From assembly GCA_963678585.2 (NCBI GenBank), contig CAXXGA010000002.1, forward strand, positions 2,852,001 to 2,916,000: a stretch of 64,000 bases of DNA, in the 5' to 3' direction. The DNA comes from Breoghania sp963678585. Its GTDB lineage: Bacteria > Pseudomonadota > Alphaproteobacteria > Rhizobiales > Stappiaceae. The notes under the pieces are model-generated. The model was not told where the DNA came from. It was given only the letters and a program-made list of their open reading frames with translations, and searched no databases. The position numbers and the translations under genes are program-made. Shown here one piece after another: positions 17,285 to 25,863 of the stretch; positions within the stretch are counted from its first letter, which is position 1; every line of letters starts with the position of its first letter.

Positions 17285-19399
17285 TCAGGCGGCTGCTACG
17301 TCGCTCAGGAAGTGGTCGATGGAGGCGCGGAGCTGATTGGTGCGCTCCATCAGTTCGGAGGTCGTCGCCTTCAGTTCGTCCATGGATCCCGCGCTTTCGC
17401 CCATACGTGCGGACAGGACGGAGACGGATTCGTTGACGATCCGCGTGCCGTTGGCAGCCTGCGAGACATTGTGCGAGATTTCCGCCGTCGCACTGCCCTG
17501 CTGGCGCACCGCAGCCGCAATGGCTTCGGTGTAGCCGTTCACTTCCTCGATGCTTTCCGTCACTCCGCCGATCTCGGTGACAGCCTCCGTGGTGGACGCC
17601 TGGATTTCCGCGATCTGGGCGGAGATTTCCTCCGTCGCCTTGGCCGTCTGCCCGGCCAGATCCTTGACCTCGGACGCCACGACCGCAAAGCCGCGCCCCG
17701 CCTCGCCCGCACGCGCGGCCTCTATCGTCGCGTTCAGCGCCAGAAGGTTGGTCTGTTCCGCAATCGCCTGAATGAGCCCGACCACCTCGCCGATCCGCTC
17801 CACGGAGCGGGCAAGGCCGGTGACCTTCTCGTTGGACGACGCCGTGGTCCGCGTGGTCTTGAGAACCACATCCGCGGTGGTGGCCACCTGACGTTCGATC
17901 TCGGCAATCGAGGCGTTGAGCTGCTCGGTGGCCGCCGCAACCGCCTCCACATTGCCCGACGCGCGTTCCGATTCCTGCGCCGCTTCCGTCCCTTGCGCCG
18001 CAACCTGCGAGGAGCTTTCGGTGAGCGTGGTCGCCGTCTTGGAAACGCCGTTCAGAACCTCGCCCACGTTGGACAGGACTTCCGTCACCTCCGCGCGGAA
18101 GCCGGAAATCAGCCCGTCGATCGCCTCCGCCCGCTTCTTGCGCTCGATCTCGCCGGCCTCGCTTTCACGGCTCAGCCGCTCGCGCTCCAGCGAGTTGTTG
18201 CGGAAGACATCGACCGAACGCGCCATCTCGCCGATCTCGTCGGCCCGCTGAAGCCCGCGGACCTCCGTATCCAGCGCCCCCTCCGCAATCCGCCTCGACA
18301 CGGCGGAAAGACGGACCAGCGGCGCGACCATCCGCCTGGTCAGCCACCAGATGAGACCCGCAAAGGGGATCAGACAGACGATGCCCGCAATCGTCACCCC
18401 GTTGGTGATGCGCGAAGCCGCAGCCGAAAGCTCCGCCTGCTCCACCGCCTCGATGACGGTGAACTCGCGCCCCAGAAAGGTCGCCGGCGCAGCCTTGTAG
18501 CGCCAGTCCGCGCCATTGATGCGCAATTCGTTGTCGGAGGTGCGAACGTCGGCGAGCTTCCATGTCTCATGCGTCCCGCCCTCCGACGAGAAGCGGATCA
18601 GAGCGCCTTCCGGCGTGGCAAGCATAGTCTGTTCGCTCTCGCCGATACCCGTCTTGTCGTTGAGAAGCCCGGCAAAGCGATCCATTTCGATGGAAAAGGC
18701 AACCGCGCCGAAAAACTTGTCGAGATAGAAGACCGGCGTCGCCAGAACGGCGGAAATCTCGCCCGCATCGTTCACGTCGAAACCGGAAAAGAACAGATCG
18801 GAGGCCTTCAGCGTCTCTGCCTTCGCAGCCTCCATCAGCGGCGTCATCGCCGCCTGAATGGCCATGCCGGACATGGCCGGATCGTCGAAGGCGCGCCCGA
18901 AATCCTCGCCCTTGCGATAGGTGTAGACGATGTTGCCGTCCGGATCGGCGAGCGCGAGATCGCGGAAGAGATGCTGCCCGATCAGATCCTCCGCCTCCTG
19001 ATGCACCAGCACGTGCGAATTCGTGTAGTAATTCTTTTCCCCCGCCTCCTTCATCAGGTGACGTTCGCCGGCCGCATTGGGATTGTCCTCGACGAAGATC
19101 TTGCGAAGCTGCGCGGTCTGGTTTTCCTTCAGGTTCTTCCAGCCCGCCCGCATCTTCATGATGCCGTCCTTGGCGGTCGGCAGCGTGGTGAAGAAACCGA
19201 CGCTGTCGCGCACCTGCTGCAGGCTCATTTCCACGGCCTTGCGCTTGCCCATCGTGGCGCTCGCCAGCGCCTTGTCAGCCTGCTCGTTGGCGACGCTTCC
19301 CGCCAGTTGCGCAGCCGTTATCACCAATGCGGCGCATAACGCAAAGGCACAACCCAGAAATATGACGGAAATCTTCGTCGACAGACTATTACGAAGCAT
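17285..19399 (-). CDS. Methyl-accepting chemotaxis protein
   Basis: A transmembrane chemoreceptor of 704 residues. It has an N-terminal membrane helix (about 10-30), a large periplasmic sensing domain (about 35-325, probably Cache-like, with HVLVHQEAEDLIGQ and AATPVFYLDKFFGAVAFSIE-type strands), a second membrane helix (about 330-350), a HAMP domain and the cytoplasmic signalling hairpin with the invariant tip region EQTNLLALNATIEAARAGE. No che genes are nearby, so its kinase complex is elsewhere; the ligand is unknown. The ATG at 19399 has GGGAGGAAGC before it, within a strong hairpin (19402-19430). Confidence 0.95.
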   Translation of the reverse strand: MLRNSLSTKISVIFLGCAFALCAALVITAAQLAGSVANEQADKALASATMGKRKAVEMSLQQVRDSVGFFTTLPTAKDGIMKMRAGWKNLKENQTAQLRKIFVEDNPNAAGERHLMKEAGEKNYYTNSHVLVHQEAEDLIGQHLFRDLALADPDGNIVYTYRKGEDFGRAFDDPAMSGMAIQAAMTPLMEAAKAETLKASDLFFSGFDVNDAGEISAVLATPVFYLDKFFGAVAFSIEMDRFAGLLNDKTGIGESEQTMLATPEGALIRFSSEGGTHETWKLADVRTSDNELRINGADWRYKAAPATFLGREFTVIEAVEQAELSAAASRITNGVTIAGIVCLIPFAGLIWWLTRRMVAPLVRLSAVSRRIAEGALDTEVRGLQRADEIGEMARSVDVFRNNSLERERLSRESEAGEIERKKRAEAIDGLISGFRAEVTEVLSNVGEVLNGVSKTATTLTESSSQVAAQGTEAAQESERASGNVEAVAAATEQLNASIAEIERQVATTADVVLKTTRTTASSNEKVTGLARSVERIGEVVGLIQAIAEQTNLLALNATIEAARAGEAGRGFAVVASEVKDLAGQTAKATEEISAQIAEIQASTTEAVTEIGGVTESIEEVNGYTEAIAAAVRQQGSATAEISHNVSQAANGTRIVNESVSVLSARMGESAGSMDELKATTSELMERTNQLRASIDHFLSDVAAA

Positions 19400-19401
19400 C
19401 A

Positions 19402-19430
19402 AGCTTCCTCCCTCGTTATCGAGGGAAGCT
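19402..19430 (-). promoter_or_regulatory. Hairpin sequestering the chemoreceptor ribosome-binding site
   Basis: On the minus strand the leader reads AGCTTCCCTCG-ATAA-CGAGGGAGGAAGCT, two bases before the ATG. The arms pair fully except for a three-base AGG bulge, and the right arm is the Shine-Dalgarno region itself. A structure of this kind would block ribosome entry unless opened. Confidence 0.55.
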
Positions 19431-19566
19431 AAACCGCGCTTCGGAAAAAAATCATTAAAACCGCAAAAGGATTCGACGACACTTAAAACAATCTTTTAAC
19501 TTCATAACTATTTGGATAGACAAGACTTTCCGAAGACCTCTCATAGCTAGACTTTGTACGCACAAA

Positions 19567-19591
19567 CCCCGGATGGTCGAACCATCCGGGG
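19567..19591 (-). terminator. Terminator hairpin after the Old Yellow Enzyme gene
   Basis: An 11-bp perfect stem CCCCGGATGGT/ACCATCCGGGG with a three-base loop, followed on the minus strand by TTTGTG. A second smaller hairpin (CCGCGC/GCGCGG, about 19602-19622) precedes it. The T run is weak, so efficiency is uncertain. Confidence 0.6.
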
Positions 19592-19628
19592 CCGTAAAAA
19601 GCCGCGCACTGAAAAGCGCGGAAATTCC

Positions 19629-20723
19629 TCAGGCTTTGACTTCATCCAGGAAAGGATAGTCGGTGTAGCCCTTCTCCGTGCCGCCATAGAAGGTGGTCCG
19701 GTCAGCCTCGTTGAGAGGGGCATCCTTGGCGAGGCGTTCCACCAGATCCGGATTGGAAATGAAGGGACGTCCGAAGGCCACCATGTCGGCCTTGCCGCTT
19801 TCCACCGCATCGATGGCCATTTCGCGGGTATAGCCGTTATTGGCGATATAGACGCCGTTGAAGCGCTTGCGCAGCGCCTCGATGCTCTCGCCTTCCTTCA
19901 GCTCGCGCGGACCGCCGGTCTGGCCTTCCACCATGTGCAGATAGGCGAGGTTGAAGCGGTTCAACCGGTCGATCACATGTTCAAAAAGCGGCTGCGGATT
20001 GCTTTCGGTGATGCCGTTGGCGTTTGCGAAGGGGCTGAGCCGGATGCCGACGCGACCGCCGCCGAGAACCCCGGTCACCGCTTCCACGACCTCTTCCAGG
20101 AAACGTGCCCGGTTCTCGATGGAGCCGCCGTAGGCGTCCTCGCGCGTGTTGGAGCCGTCGCGCAGGAACTGGTCGATCAGGTAGCCGTTGGCGGCATGGA
20201 TCTCCACCCCGTCGAACCCGGCGCGTTCCGCATTGGCGGCCGCCTTGCGGTAATCGTCGAGAATGCCCGCGATCTCGGAAATCTCCAGCGCACGCGGCTC
20301 GGATGTCGGAACGAAGCCCTGACCGTCATAGGTGCGCGTCTCCGCGGCGATTGCCGAGGGGGCGACCGGGGCCGCACCGTCCGGCTGAAGCGAGGTGTGG
20401 GAGACACGGCCCACATGCCAGATCTGGGCGAAGATCTTGCCGCCCTTGGCATGAACCGCATCGGTGACGGGCTTCCAGCCGGCAACCTGCGCATCGGAAT
20501 AGATGCCCGGCGTCCAGGCATAGCCCTTGGCCGACGGGCTGATCTGCGTGCCTTCGGAGATGATCAGGCCCGCACTTGCACGCTGGGCGTAATACTCGGC
20601 GTTCAGCGCATGCGGCACGTCGCCCTCGGGCAGCGCGCGGTTGCGGGTCAGCGGGGCCATCGCCACGCGGTTGGCGACATCGACATCGCCCACCTTGAGC
20701 GGGGTGAACAGCTTCTCGGTCAT
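19629..20723 (-). CDS. Alkene reductase, Old Yellow Enzyme family (NemA-like)
   Basis: An FMN-containing oxidoreductase that uses NAD(P)H to reduce activated C=C bonds such as those of N-ethylmaleimide and other electrophiles. The 364-residue protein starts MTEKLFTPLKVGDVDVANRV, shows the barrel strand AMAPLTRNR, the catalytic-loop region HVGRVSH, and the FMN-phosphate site ADMVAFGRPFISNPDLVERL near the C-terminus. A TetR regulator lies upstream on the same strand, and a dyad with the same half-sites as one at the regulator's own promoter lies in the gap (20795-20812). This is the layout of a substrate-induced detoxification unit. Confidence 0.92.
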   Translation of the reverse strand: MTEKLFTPLKVGDVDVANRVAMAPLTRNRALPEGDVPHALNAEYYAQRASAGLIISEGTQISPSAKGYAWTPGIYSDAQVAGWKPVTDAVHAKGGKIFAQIWHVGRVSHTSLQPDGAAPVAPSAIAAETRTYDGQGFVPTSEPRALEISEIAGILDDYRKAAANAERAGFDGVEIHAANGYLIDQFLRDGSNTREDAYGGSIENRARFLEEVVEAVTGVLGGGRVGIRLSPFANANGITESNPQPLFEHVIDRLNRFNLAYLHMVEGQTGGPRELKEGESIEALRKRFNGVYIANNGYTREMAIDAVESGKADMVAFGRPFISNPDLVERLAKDAPLNEADRTTFYGGTEKGYTDYPFLDEVKA

Positions 20724-20794
20724 GTGAATTAGCTCCTGTGAGATAAGGGGCGGGACAAGCTCGGGAGACGGTGTCCGCCGGAAGGGGCCCGGTT

Positions 20795-20812
20795 ATGGAC
20801 TGCATGGTCCAT
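20795..20812. promoter_or_regulatory. Candidate TetR operator upstream of the Old Yellow Enzyme gene
   Basis: ATGGAC-TGCATG-GTCCAT, with perfect 6-bp outer arms that extend further into TTAATGGAC/GTCCATAA-like flanks. It lies about 75 bases before the start of the OYE gene and shares its half-site ATGGAC with the site at 21518-21544. Confidence 0.6.
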
Positions 20813-20859
20813 TAATGAGCGCAAGTTTGGAGGGAAAGACAAGGTGATGGTCATGGAGG

Positions 20860-21510
20860 TTACGCTCCGATCAGATCGTTGGCCTGATCGAGAATGCGCT
20901 CCACATCCTCACATGGCAGACCGGATTTGCGCAGCACCATCGCACCGAAGGCCAGCGCCATCAGCGCACGCGCCCGGTCGCGCACCCGTTCGGGATGCTC
21001 GGGATCGAGACAACGCGCGAAAAGGCTTTCGATCCGCGCGAAATGACGACGCCCGAGTTCGGCGACTTGCCTGTCATGCGGCCCGCGTTCGGTGATCATA
21101 TTGGCAAGAAGACAGCCGCGCGGCCCGCATTCCGGGCGCGACAGGGCGTTGACCAGCGCCAGCGCCCCGGCCTTGGCGCCTTCCGCGCATGTGCGATCAT
21201 CGCCGCGCGTCTCCGCGCATTTACCGGAGACAAGCTCCGCCCAGCCGCGATAGGCGTCATCCGAATAATAGCGAAGCGCCGCCAGAAGAACGCCCTGCTT
21301 GGAGCCGAAGGCGGCATAGAAACTGGAGCGCGACAGGCCCATGGCCGCCGTCAGCGCATCGACGGATGTCGCCTCGAACCCGTGCTCCCAGAAAAGCTCC
21401 AGCGCAGCGGCCAGCACCTGCGCCTCGTCGAACTCGCGCGGCCGCCCCGGCCCGGCAGACCGGGCCGCGACATCCTGCGGATCAACCGTGTGAGGCGTGT
21501 TCGTTTCCAT
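20860..21510 (-). CDS. TetR/AcrR family transcriptional regulator
   Basis: A 216-residue regulator. The N-terminal helix-turn-helix is seen as VLAAALELFWEHGFEATSVD followed by LSRSSFYAAFGSKQGVLLAA (about 30-75), and the C-terminal ligand domain contains CGPRGCLLANMITERG, as in the NemR/AcuR-type group. It is upstream of and parallel to the OYE gene. Two related dyads, one over its own promoter and one before the OYE gene, suggest that it represses both itself and the reductase until an electrophile is bound. The ATG at 21510 is preferred, because an upstream start (21564) would place the operator inside the coding region. Confidence 0.88.
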   Translation of the reverse strand: METNTPHTVDPQDVAARSAGPGRPREFDEAQVLAAALELFWEHGFEATSVDALTAAMGLSRSSFYAAFGSKQGVLLAALRYYSDDAYRGWAELVSGKCAETRGDDRTCAEGAKAGALALVNALSRPECGPRGCLLANMITERGPHDRQVAELGRRHFARIESLFARCLDPEHPERVRDRARALMALAFGAMVLRKSGLPCEDVERILDQANDLIGA

Positions 21511-21517
21511 GGGAAAT

Positions 21518-21544
21518 GAATATGGACCGCCCGGTCCGATATTC
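21518..21544. promoter_or_regulatory. Candidate autoregulatory TetR operator
   Basis: A near-palindrome of 27 bases running from GAATATGG to CCGATATTC around GGACCG-CC-CGGTCC, ending eight bases before the tetR start. It shares the ATGGAC and GGTCC half-sites with the dyad before the OYE gene. Confidence 0.6.
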
Positions 21545-21603
21545 AACCCCGCGTCGCCGGTCACCGGCTTTCAGGCTGAAAGCCCGGCCGGGCGGGCCGC
21601 GCC

Positions 21604-21759
21604 TCAGCCGAGGAAATTGTTGACGACGCCAAGCCCGATCAGACCGGTGATGATGAGATAGATGGCGACGATATAGGCGAGCAGCCGCGGCATGATGAGG
21701 ATCAGAACGCCCGCGGCAAGGGCGACGATGGGGCCGATCTGGGCCGAACCGATGAACAT
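21604..21759 (-). CDS. DUF3096 family small membrane protein
   Basis: A 51-residue protein that is almost entirely two hydrophobic helices (IGPIVALAAGVLILIMPRLL and AYIVAIYLIITGLIGLGVV) separated by a short polar turn. This matches the DUF3096 family of tiny inner-membrane proteins, whose role is unknown. The ATG at 21759 is chosen because the family starts with a few polar residues before the first helix. It lies alone at the right end of the accessory island, 94 bases before the ruvABC locus. Confidence 0.75.
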   Translation of the reverse strand: MFIGSAQIGPIVALAAGVLILIMPRLLAYIVAIYLIITGLIGLGVVNNFLG

Positions 21760-21940
21760 GGATGACTTCTCCGAAAACCTGTTATGGATCGCAAACGTGC
21801 GGGCTGCGCAGGAGTTCCGAAAACACGATGCTCCGGGCGCAAAATACGCAGACTGCATGACGAAAGGGCAACATGATCCCGCCCGGCTTGAGCGGAACTT
21901 GCCGGAGGGGGGAGATCCCCGGCCTTTGAAAGAAAAGCGC

Positions 21941-22978
21941 CTAGCTGTCTTCCGAAAAGAGCCCCATCTGTGCCGCCGTCGCCCCTTGCGGCACGGCGAG
22001 CCCCAGATGGGCGAAGCTCTTGGGCATGAGCAGGCGCCCGCGCGGCGTGCGCTGGATGAAGCCCTGCTGGATCAGATAGGGCTCCACGATATCCTCGATA
22101 GCGTCGCGCGGCTCAGACAGGCCCGCCGCAATCGTCTCGATGCCCACCGGCCCACCGCCGAAATGCTCCGCGATCATGGTGAGATAGCGCCGGTCGAGCG
22201 CATCGAGCCCGGCCTTGTCCACCTCCAGCTGCGACAGCGCCTTGTCGGCGATGGCCGCATCGACCGCCTCCATGCCCGCAACCACGGCAAAATCGCGCAC
22301 CCGGCGAAGAAGACGTCCCGCGATACGCGGCGTGCCGCGCGAACGGCGCGCAATTTCCTTCGCCCCGTCATCCGTCATGCCGATGCCGAAGACCCGCGCC
22401 CCGCGGCGCACGATGTGTTCCAGCTCTTCCACGGTGTAGAAATTGAGCCGGATCGGAATGCCGAACCGGTCGCGCAAGGGGGTGGTCAGCAGGCCCAGGC
22501 GGGTGGTGGCGGCAACGAGCGTGAACTTCGACAGGTCGATCTTGACCGAGCGCGCCGCCGGTCCCTCGCCGATGATCAGATCGAGCTGGAAGTCCTCCAT
22601 CGCCGGATAAAGGATTTCCTCCACCGCGGGCGAGAGACGGTGGATTTCGTCGATGAAGAGAACGTCGCGCTCTTCCAGATTGGTCAGAAGGGCTGCCAGA
22701 TCGCCCGCCTTGGCGATGACGGGGCCGGAAGTGGCACGGAAATTCACGCCAAGCTCGCGCGCCATGATCTGCGCAAGCGTCGTCTTGCCGAGACCCGGAG
22801 GCCCGACGAAGAGAACGTGGTCGAGCGCCTCGGAACGCGCCTTGGCCGCCTCGATGAAGACCGAAAGATTGGAGCGCGCCTGCTGCTGGCCGACGAACTC
22901 ATCGAGCGCCAGCGGACGGATGGATGTGTCCGGCTCGTCGCCGCGCTCGTTCGGGGAGACGATCCTGTCTTCGCTCAT
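21941..22978 (-). CDS. ruvB: Holliday junction branch-migration ATPase RuvB
   Basis: RuvB is a hexameric AAA+ motor that, with RuvA, drives branch migration at Holliday junctions. The 345-residue protein starts MSEDRIVSPNERGDEPDTS and has LDEFVGQQQARSNL, Walker A GPPGLGKTT, Walker B FIDEIHRL and the sensor/arginine-finger region ATTRLGLLTTPLRDRFG. A C-terminal winged-helix domain follows (GRLLMPKSFAHLGL). It is the third gene of ruvC-ruvA-ruvB, separated from ruvA by about 250 bases that contain a REP-like inverted repeat, so co-transcription could be reduced there. Confidence 0.97.
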   Translation of the reverse strand: MSEDRIVSPNERGDEPDTSIRPLALDEFVGQQQARSNLSVFIEAAKARSEALDHVLFVGPPGLGKTTLAQIMARELGVNFRATSGPVIAKAGDLAALLTNLEERDVLFIDEIHRLSPAVEEILYPAMEDFQLDLIIGEGPAARSVKIDLSKFTLVAATTRLGLLTTPLRDRFGIPIRLNFYTVEELEHIVRRGARVFGIGMTDDGAKEIARRSRGTPRIAGRLLRRVRDFAVVAGMEAVDAAIADKALSQLEVDKAGLDALDRRYLTMIAEHFGGGPVGIETIAAGLSEPRDAIEDIVEPYLIQQGFIQRTPRGRLLMPKSFAHLGLAVPQGATAAQMGLFSEDS

Positions 22979-23060
22979 GAGCGGGCCTCGGCGGAATGGG
23001 ACGGAAGGTGGCGGGCGCGGGTGGAGGTACGGATCGTGGAGGTGGTGGCAGTGGTGGCGG

Positions 23061-23104
23061 CCCATCCTTCGAGACGGCGCTGCCGCGCCTCCTCAGGATG
23101 ACGT
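23061..23104. repeat. REP-like palindromic repeat, copy A
   Basis: It begins CCCATCCTTCGAGACGGC and ends CCTCAGGATGACGTT. The family is recognised by the terminal words ATCCTTCGAGAC and CTCAGGATGACG around a variable GC-rich hairpin. This copy is the left arm of an inverted pair with 23144-23192. Confidence 0.8.
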
Positions 23105-23143
23105 TGGGGGTTGGGATGGTTTCTCAATCTCTCAACACACACA

Positions 23144-23192
23144 ACGTCATCCTGAGGAACCGTCGCAGACGGCGTCTCGAAGGATGGGCCCC
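23144..23192. repeat. REP-like palindromic repeat, copy B (inverted)
   Basis: AACGTCATCCTGAGG through GACGGCGTCTCGAAGGATGGG: the same element as copy A in opposite orientation, 40 bases away, forming a BIME-like structure between ruvA and ruvB. Confidence 0.8.
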
Positions 23193-23225
23193 GTAAAGAC
23201 AGCCCGACGCGTTCACACCGCCCGC

Positions 23226-23843
23226 TCACTGGGAAAGCTCCTTCAGCCCGAGCCGGATCAGCTTGGAGGTCTCCGCATCCTCGCCCGCCGCCCGCTGGGC
23301 AGCCGCCACAGCCGCAGCCGCCTGCGGCTGGCCGTAGCCCAGATTGACCAGCGCCGACACCGCATCGGCCACGGGGCGCGGGGCCGCCTTGTCCTCGATC
23401 GCCGCATTGGCCTGGATGAGACCCGCATCCGCATCGGCAAAGGCCGGGGCCTTGGATTTCAGTTCCGTCGCGATGCGCTCCGCCACGCGCTTGCCCACCC
23501 CCGGAGCCCGCGCAATCGCCGCCTTGTCGCCAAGCGCGATGGCATTGGCGAGTTCGGTCGGCCGCATGATGCCAAGAACGCCCAGCGCCACCTTCGCGCC
23601 CACGCCCTGCACCGTCATCAGCATGCGGAACCATTCGCGCTCCAGATCGGAGGCGAACCCGAAAAGCCGGATCTGGTCCTCGCGCACATAGGTCTCGATG
23701 GAAAGCGTCGCCGCCTCGCCGGGAGAGGGCAGACCCTGCAGAACCCGCGAAGGGCACTGCACGTGATAGCCGACGCCTTGAACGTCGAGGATGACGAAAT
23801 CGTCGCCATAGGAATCGATCACGCCCTTCAACTTGCCGATCAC
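23226..23843 (-). CDS. ruvA: Holliday junction branch-migration protein RuvA
   Basis: RuvA binds the four-way junction as a tetramer and loads RuvB. The 205-residue protein starts MIGKLKGVIDSYGDDFVILD, with an OB-fold domain (about 1-65), helix-hairpin-helix motifs (GVGAKVALGVLGIM and APGVGKRVAERIATEL) and a C-terminal RuvB-contact domain (about 155-205). It follows ruvC by 53 bases. Confidence 0.96.
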   Translation of the reverse strand: MIGKLKGVIDSYGDDFVILDVQGVGYHVQCPSRVLQGLPSPGEAATLSIETYVREDQIRLFGFASDLEREWFRMLMTVQGVGAKVALGVLGIMRPTELANAIALGDKAAIARAPGVGKRVAERIATELKSKAPAFADADAGLIQANAAIEDKAAPRPVADAVSALVNLGYGQPQAAAAVAAAQRAAGEDAETSKLIRLGLKELSQ

Positions 23844-23896
23844 GCCGTCATTCCCTCTTTCTCCCGGGCCCTCTTTTGCCCGGTCACTTTACGCGG

Positions 23897-24418
23897 TCAC
23901 TGGCCGATCCGGGCCGCCACTTTCGCCGCGGCTGCCGCCGCCCCGCGATGATGCGCGTGACAGATGGCGATTGCCAGCGCATCCGCCGCATCGTCGGAGT
24001 TGAACACCGCTTTCGGCATCAACACCTTCACCATCATGCGGATCTGTTTCTTGTCGCCGTGGCCCGCCCCCACCACCGTCTTCTTGATGAGATTGGGCAA
24101 ATATTCTCCAATCGGCAGCCCCTGAAGCCCCGGCACCAGCAGCGCGATGCCGCGCGCCTGTCCGAGCTTCAGCGTCGCGCCCGCATCCTTGTTGACGAAG
24201 GTCTGCTCCACTGCCGCCTCGTCGGGGCGATGGTCGCTCATCACTGCCTGCAGGCCGTCATGAAGCTCCACCAGCCGTTCGGCCAGCGGACGGGCCTGCG
24301 TGGAGCGAACGGTGCCGGAGGCCACGAATTTCAAATTCGTGCCGACCACGTCGATCACCCCCCATCCGGTATTCCGGAGACCGGGGTCGATGCCAAGGAT
24401 GCGAATCGTTGAGTTCAT
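23897..24418 (-). CDS. ruvC: Holliday junction resolvase RuvC
   Basis: RuvC nicks Holliday junctions symmetrically to finish recombination. The 173-residue protein starts MNSTIRILGIDPGLRNTGWG with the first catalytic Asp (Asp11); the other acidic residues are in AAVEQTFVNKDAG and DDAADALAIAICH. The ATG at 24418 gives the normal length; an upstream in-frame start adds an unrelated basic extension. In relatives yebC lies just upstream; here about 2.6 kb of other genes separate them. Confidence 0.96.
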   Translation of the reverse strand: MNSTIRILGIDPGLRNTGWGVIDVVGTNLKFVASGTVRSTQARPLAERLVELHDGLQAVMSDHRPDEAAVEQTFVNKDAGATLKLGQARGIALLVPGLQGLPIGEYLPNLIKKTVVGAGHGDKKQIRMMVKVLMPKAVFNSDDAADALAIAICHAHHRGAAAAAAKVAARIGQ

Positions 24419-24636
24419 AGAACAAACAGGTAACAACGAAAGCGCGGAGACGCCAGACAGGACACGCAAGCAGTGCAAAAATCGGCCTGAAACGGCCCTT
24501 TCGCCCGGGCGCGCGTCGCAGAGCACCCCGCGCTCAACAATCCGGTTGCGCAAGTGTTGCTTGAGGAATCAACTGGCCGCTTCGCCTTGCCGCGATTCAC
24601 CGCCCCCAAGGACGCCTGCCCTTTGAGATCTTCGCC

Positions 24637-25401
24637 ATGATCGATGCCCTCCTGACCGCCCTCGATAATCCGGCCCTTCCCTTCATCGTCGCAGCTGTGG
24701 TGGTCGCGGGCGCGGTGCGCGGTTTTGCGGGCTTCGGTGCGGCGATGATCTTCATGCCGGTGGCCAGTGTGCTGATCGACCCGCGGCTTGCCGCCGCCAC
24801 CTTCCTCGTCATGGACGAGATCGTCGCCCTGCCGCTGGCGGTGCGCGCGATGCGCATCTGCGACTGGCGCACGGTGTTGCCCGCGGTTCTGGCCGGGCTC
24901 GTCACCGTGCCGATGGGAGCCGCCGTTCTGGCGAGCGGCGATACGATCGCCCTGCGCTGGGGTATTTCCGTGCTGGTGCTTGCCCTTCTGGTGCTTCTCG
25001 TCTCCGGCTGGCGCTATTCGGGTCGGCCCACCGTGCCGCTCTCGATGGGCGTCGGCATGACCGCAGGCTTTCTCTCCGGCGTCTCCCAGGTCGCAGGCCC
25101 GCCGGTCGTCGCCTTCTGGATGAGCAGCCCCCTGCCCGCCCATATCATCCGCGCCAACCTGATCGTCTATTTCGCGCTGGCGAGCATCGGCGCTTTCGTC
25201 GCCTTCTGGTGGAACGGCTTTTTCACCGGCGAGGTGATCCAGTTCCTGATCGTGCTGACCCCCATCTATGCGCTGGCCCTTTTCTCCGGCACCCGCGCCT
25301 TCCGGCTCGCGCCCGAAACGGCCTTTCGCCGCGTGGCCTATACGCTGGTGGCGCTCGCCGCCGTCGGCTCACTTCCGGTGCTCGACGGACTTCTGCGCTG
25401 A
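24637..25401 (+). CDS. TauE/SafE family sulfite/organic-anion exporter
   Basis: A polytopic inner-membrane protein of 254 residues with about eight hydrophobic helices. The family sequence AGAVRGFAGFGAAMIFMP is near the N-terminus and the repeated half-motif GFLSGVSQVAGPPVVAFWM near the middle. TauE/SafE members export sulfite, sulfoacetate or other anions; the substrate here is unknown. It is a plus-strand insertion between ruvC and yebC with no linked sulfur-metabolism gene. Confidence 0.87.
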   Translation: MIDALLTALDNPALPFIVAAVVVAGAVRGFAGFGAAMIFMPVASVLIDPRLAAATFLVMDEIVALPLAVRAMRICDWRTVLPAVLAGLVTVPMGAAVLASGDTIALRWGISVLVLALLVLLVSGWRYSGRPTVPLSMGVGMTAGFLSGVSQVAGPPVVAFWMSSPLPAHIIRANLIVYFALASIGAFVAFWWNGFFTGEVIQFLIVLTPIYALALFSGTRAFRLAPETAFRRVAYTLVALAAVGSLPVLDGLLR

Positions 25402-25863
25402 ACCGGTCGCACATAGAGCGATCCCGCAGCCCCCCCTAAACGGATATCCTTGCCGGAGCGAACAAACAGACTCGCAAATCAATCTCCGTTTGCTATAGTA
25501 AATCACCTTGTATCCGTGAGTGACATCGGCCCCATCGACTACATTATGTATCAAATGGTAGTTTTACTTTCAGGACAATGGAAGAAAACGACCAGTTGAG
25601 CATAACATCTAAACTGATATTGTTTGAATTAAACAGAAACCGGACAGCATATCGAACGGACGCAACTCCGGTTGCGGTCGTTGAGTGACGTCCGCGCGTT
25701 TTTAGACCGCGTCGGCGGTAGGCCATCCGTCCGGCTGTGCCCCGGTTATGCCGGAACCGTCTCCGCAGCGGATAAAGCGTCTTCCCGATCAGATGAATTC
25801 AATCGGGTCGAAAAATGCTTTAGATGTGCCCGACCGCCCATCTGCCCGCATCGGAGTTCGCCC
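25402..25863. other. Intergenic region with an AT-rich core
   Basis: The stretch from about 25445 to 25670 is clearly richer in A/T than its neighbours and probably contains promoter DNA for the acetyltransferase gene. No gene or RNA was recognised in these 462 bases. In-frame codons upstream of the GNAT start exist but lack homology to the family. Confidence 0.45.
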
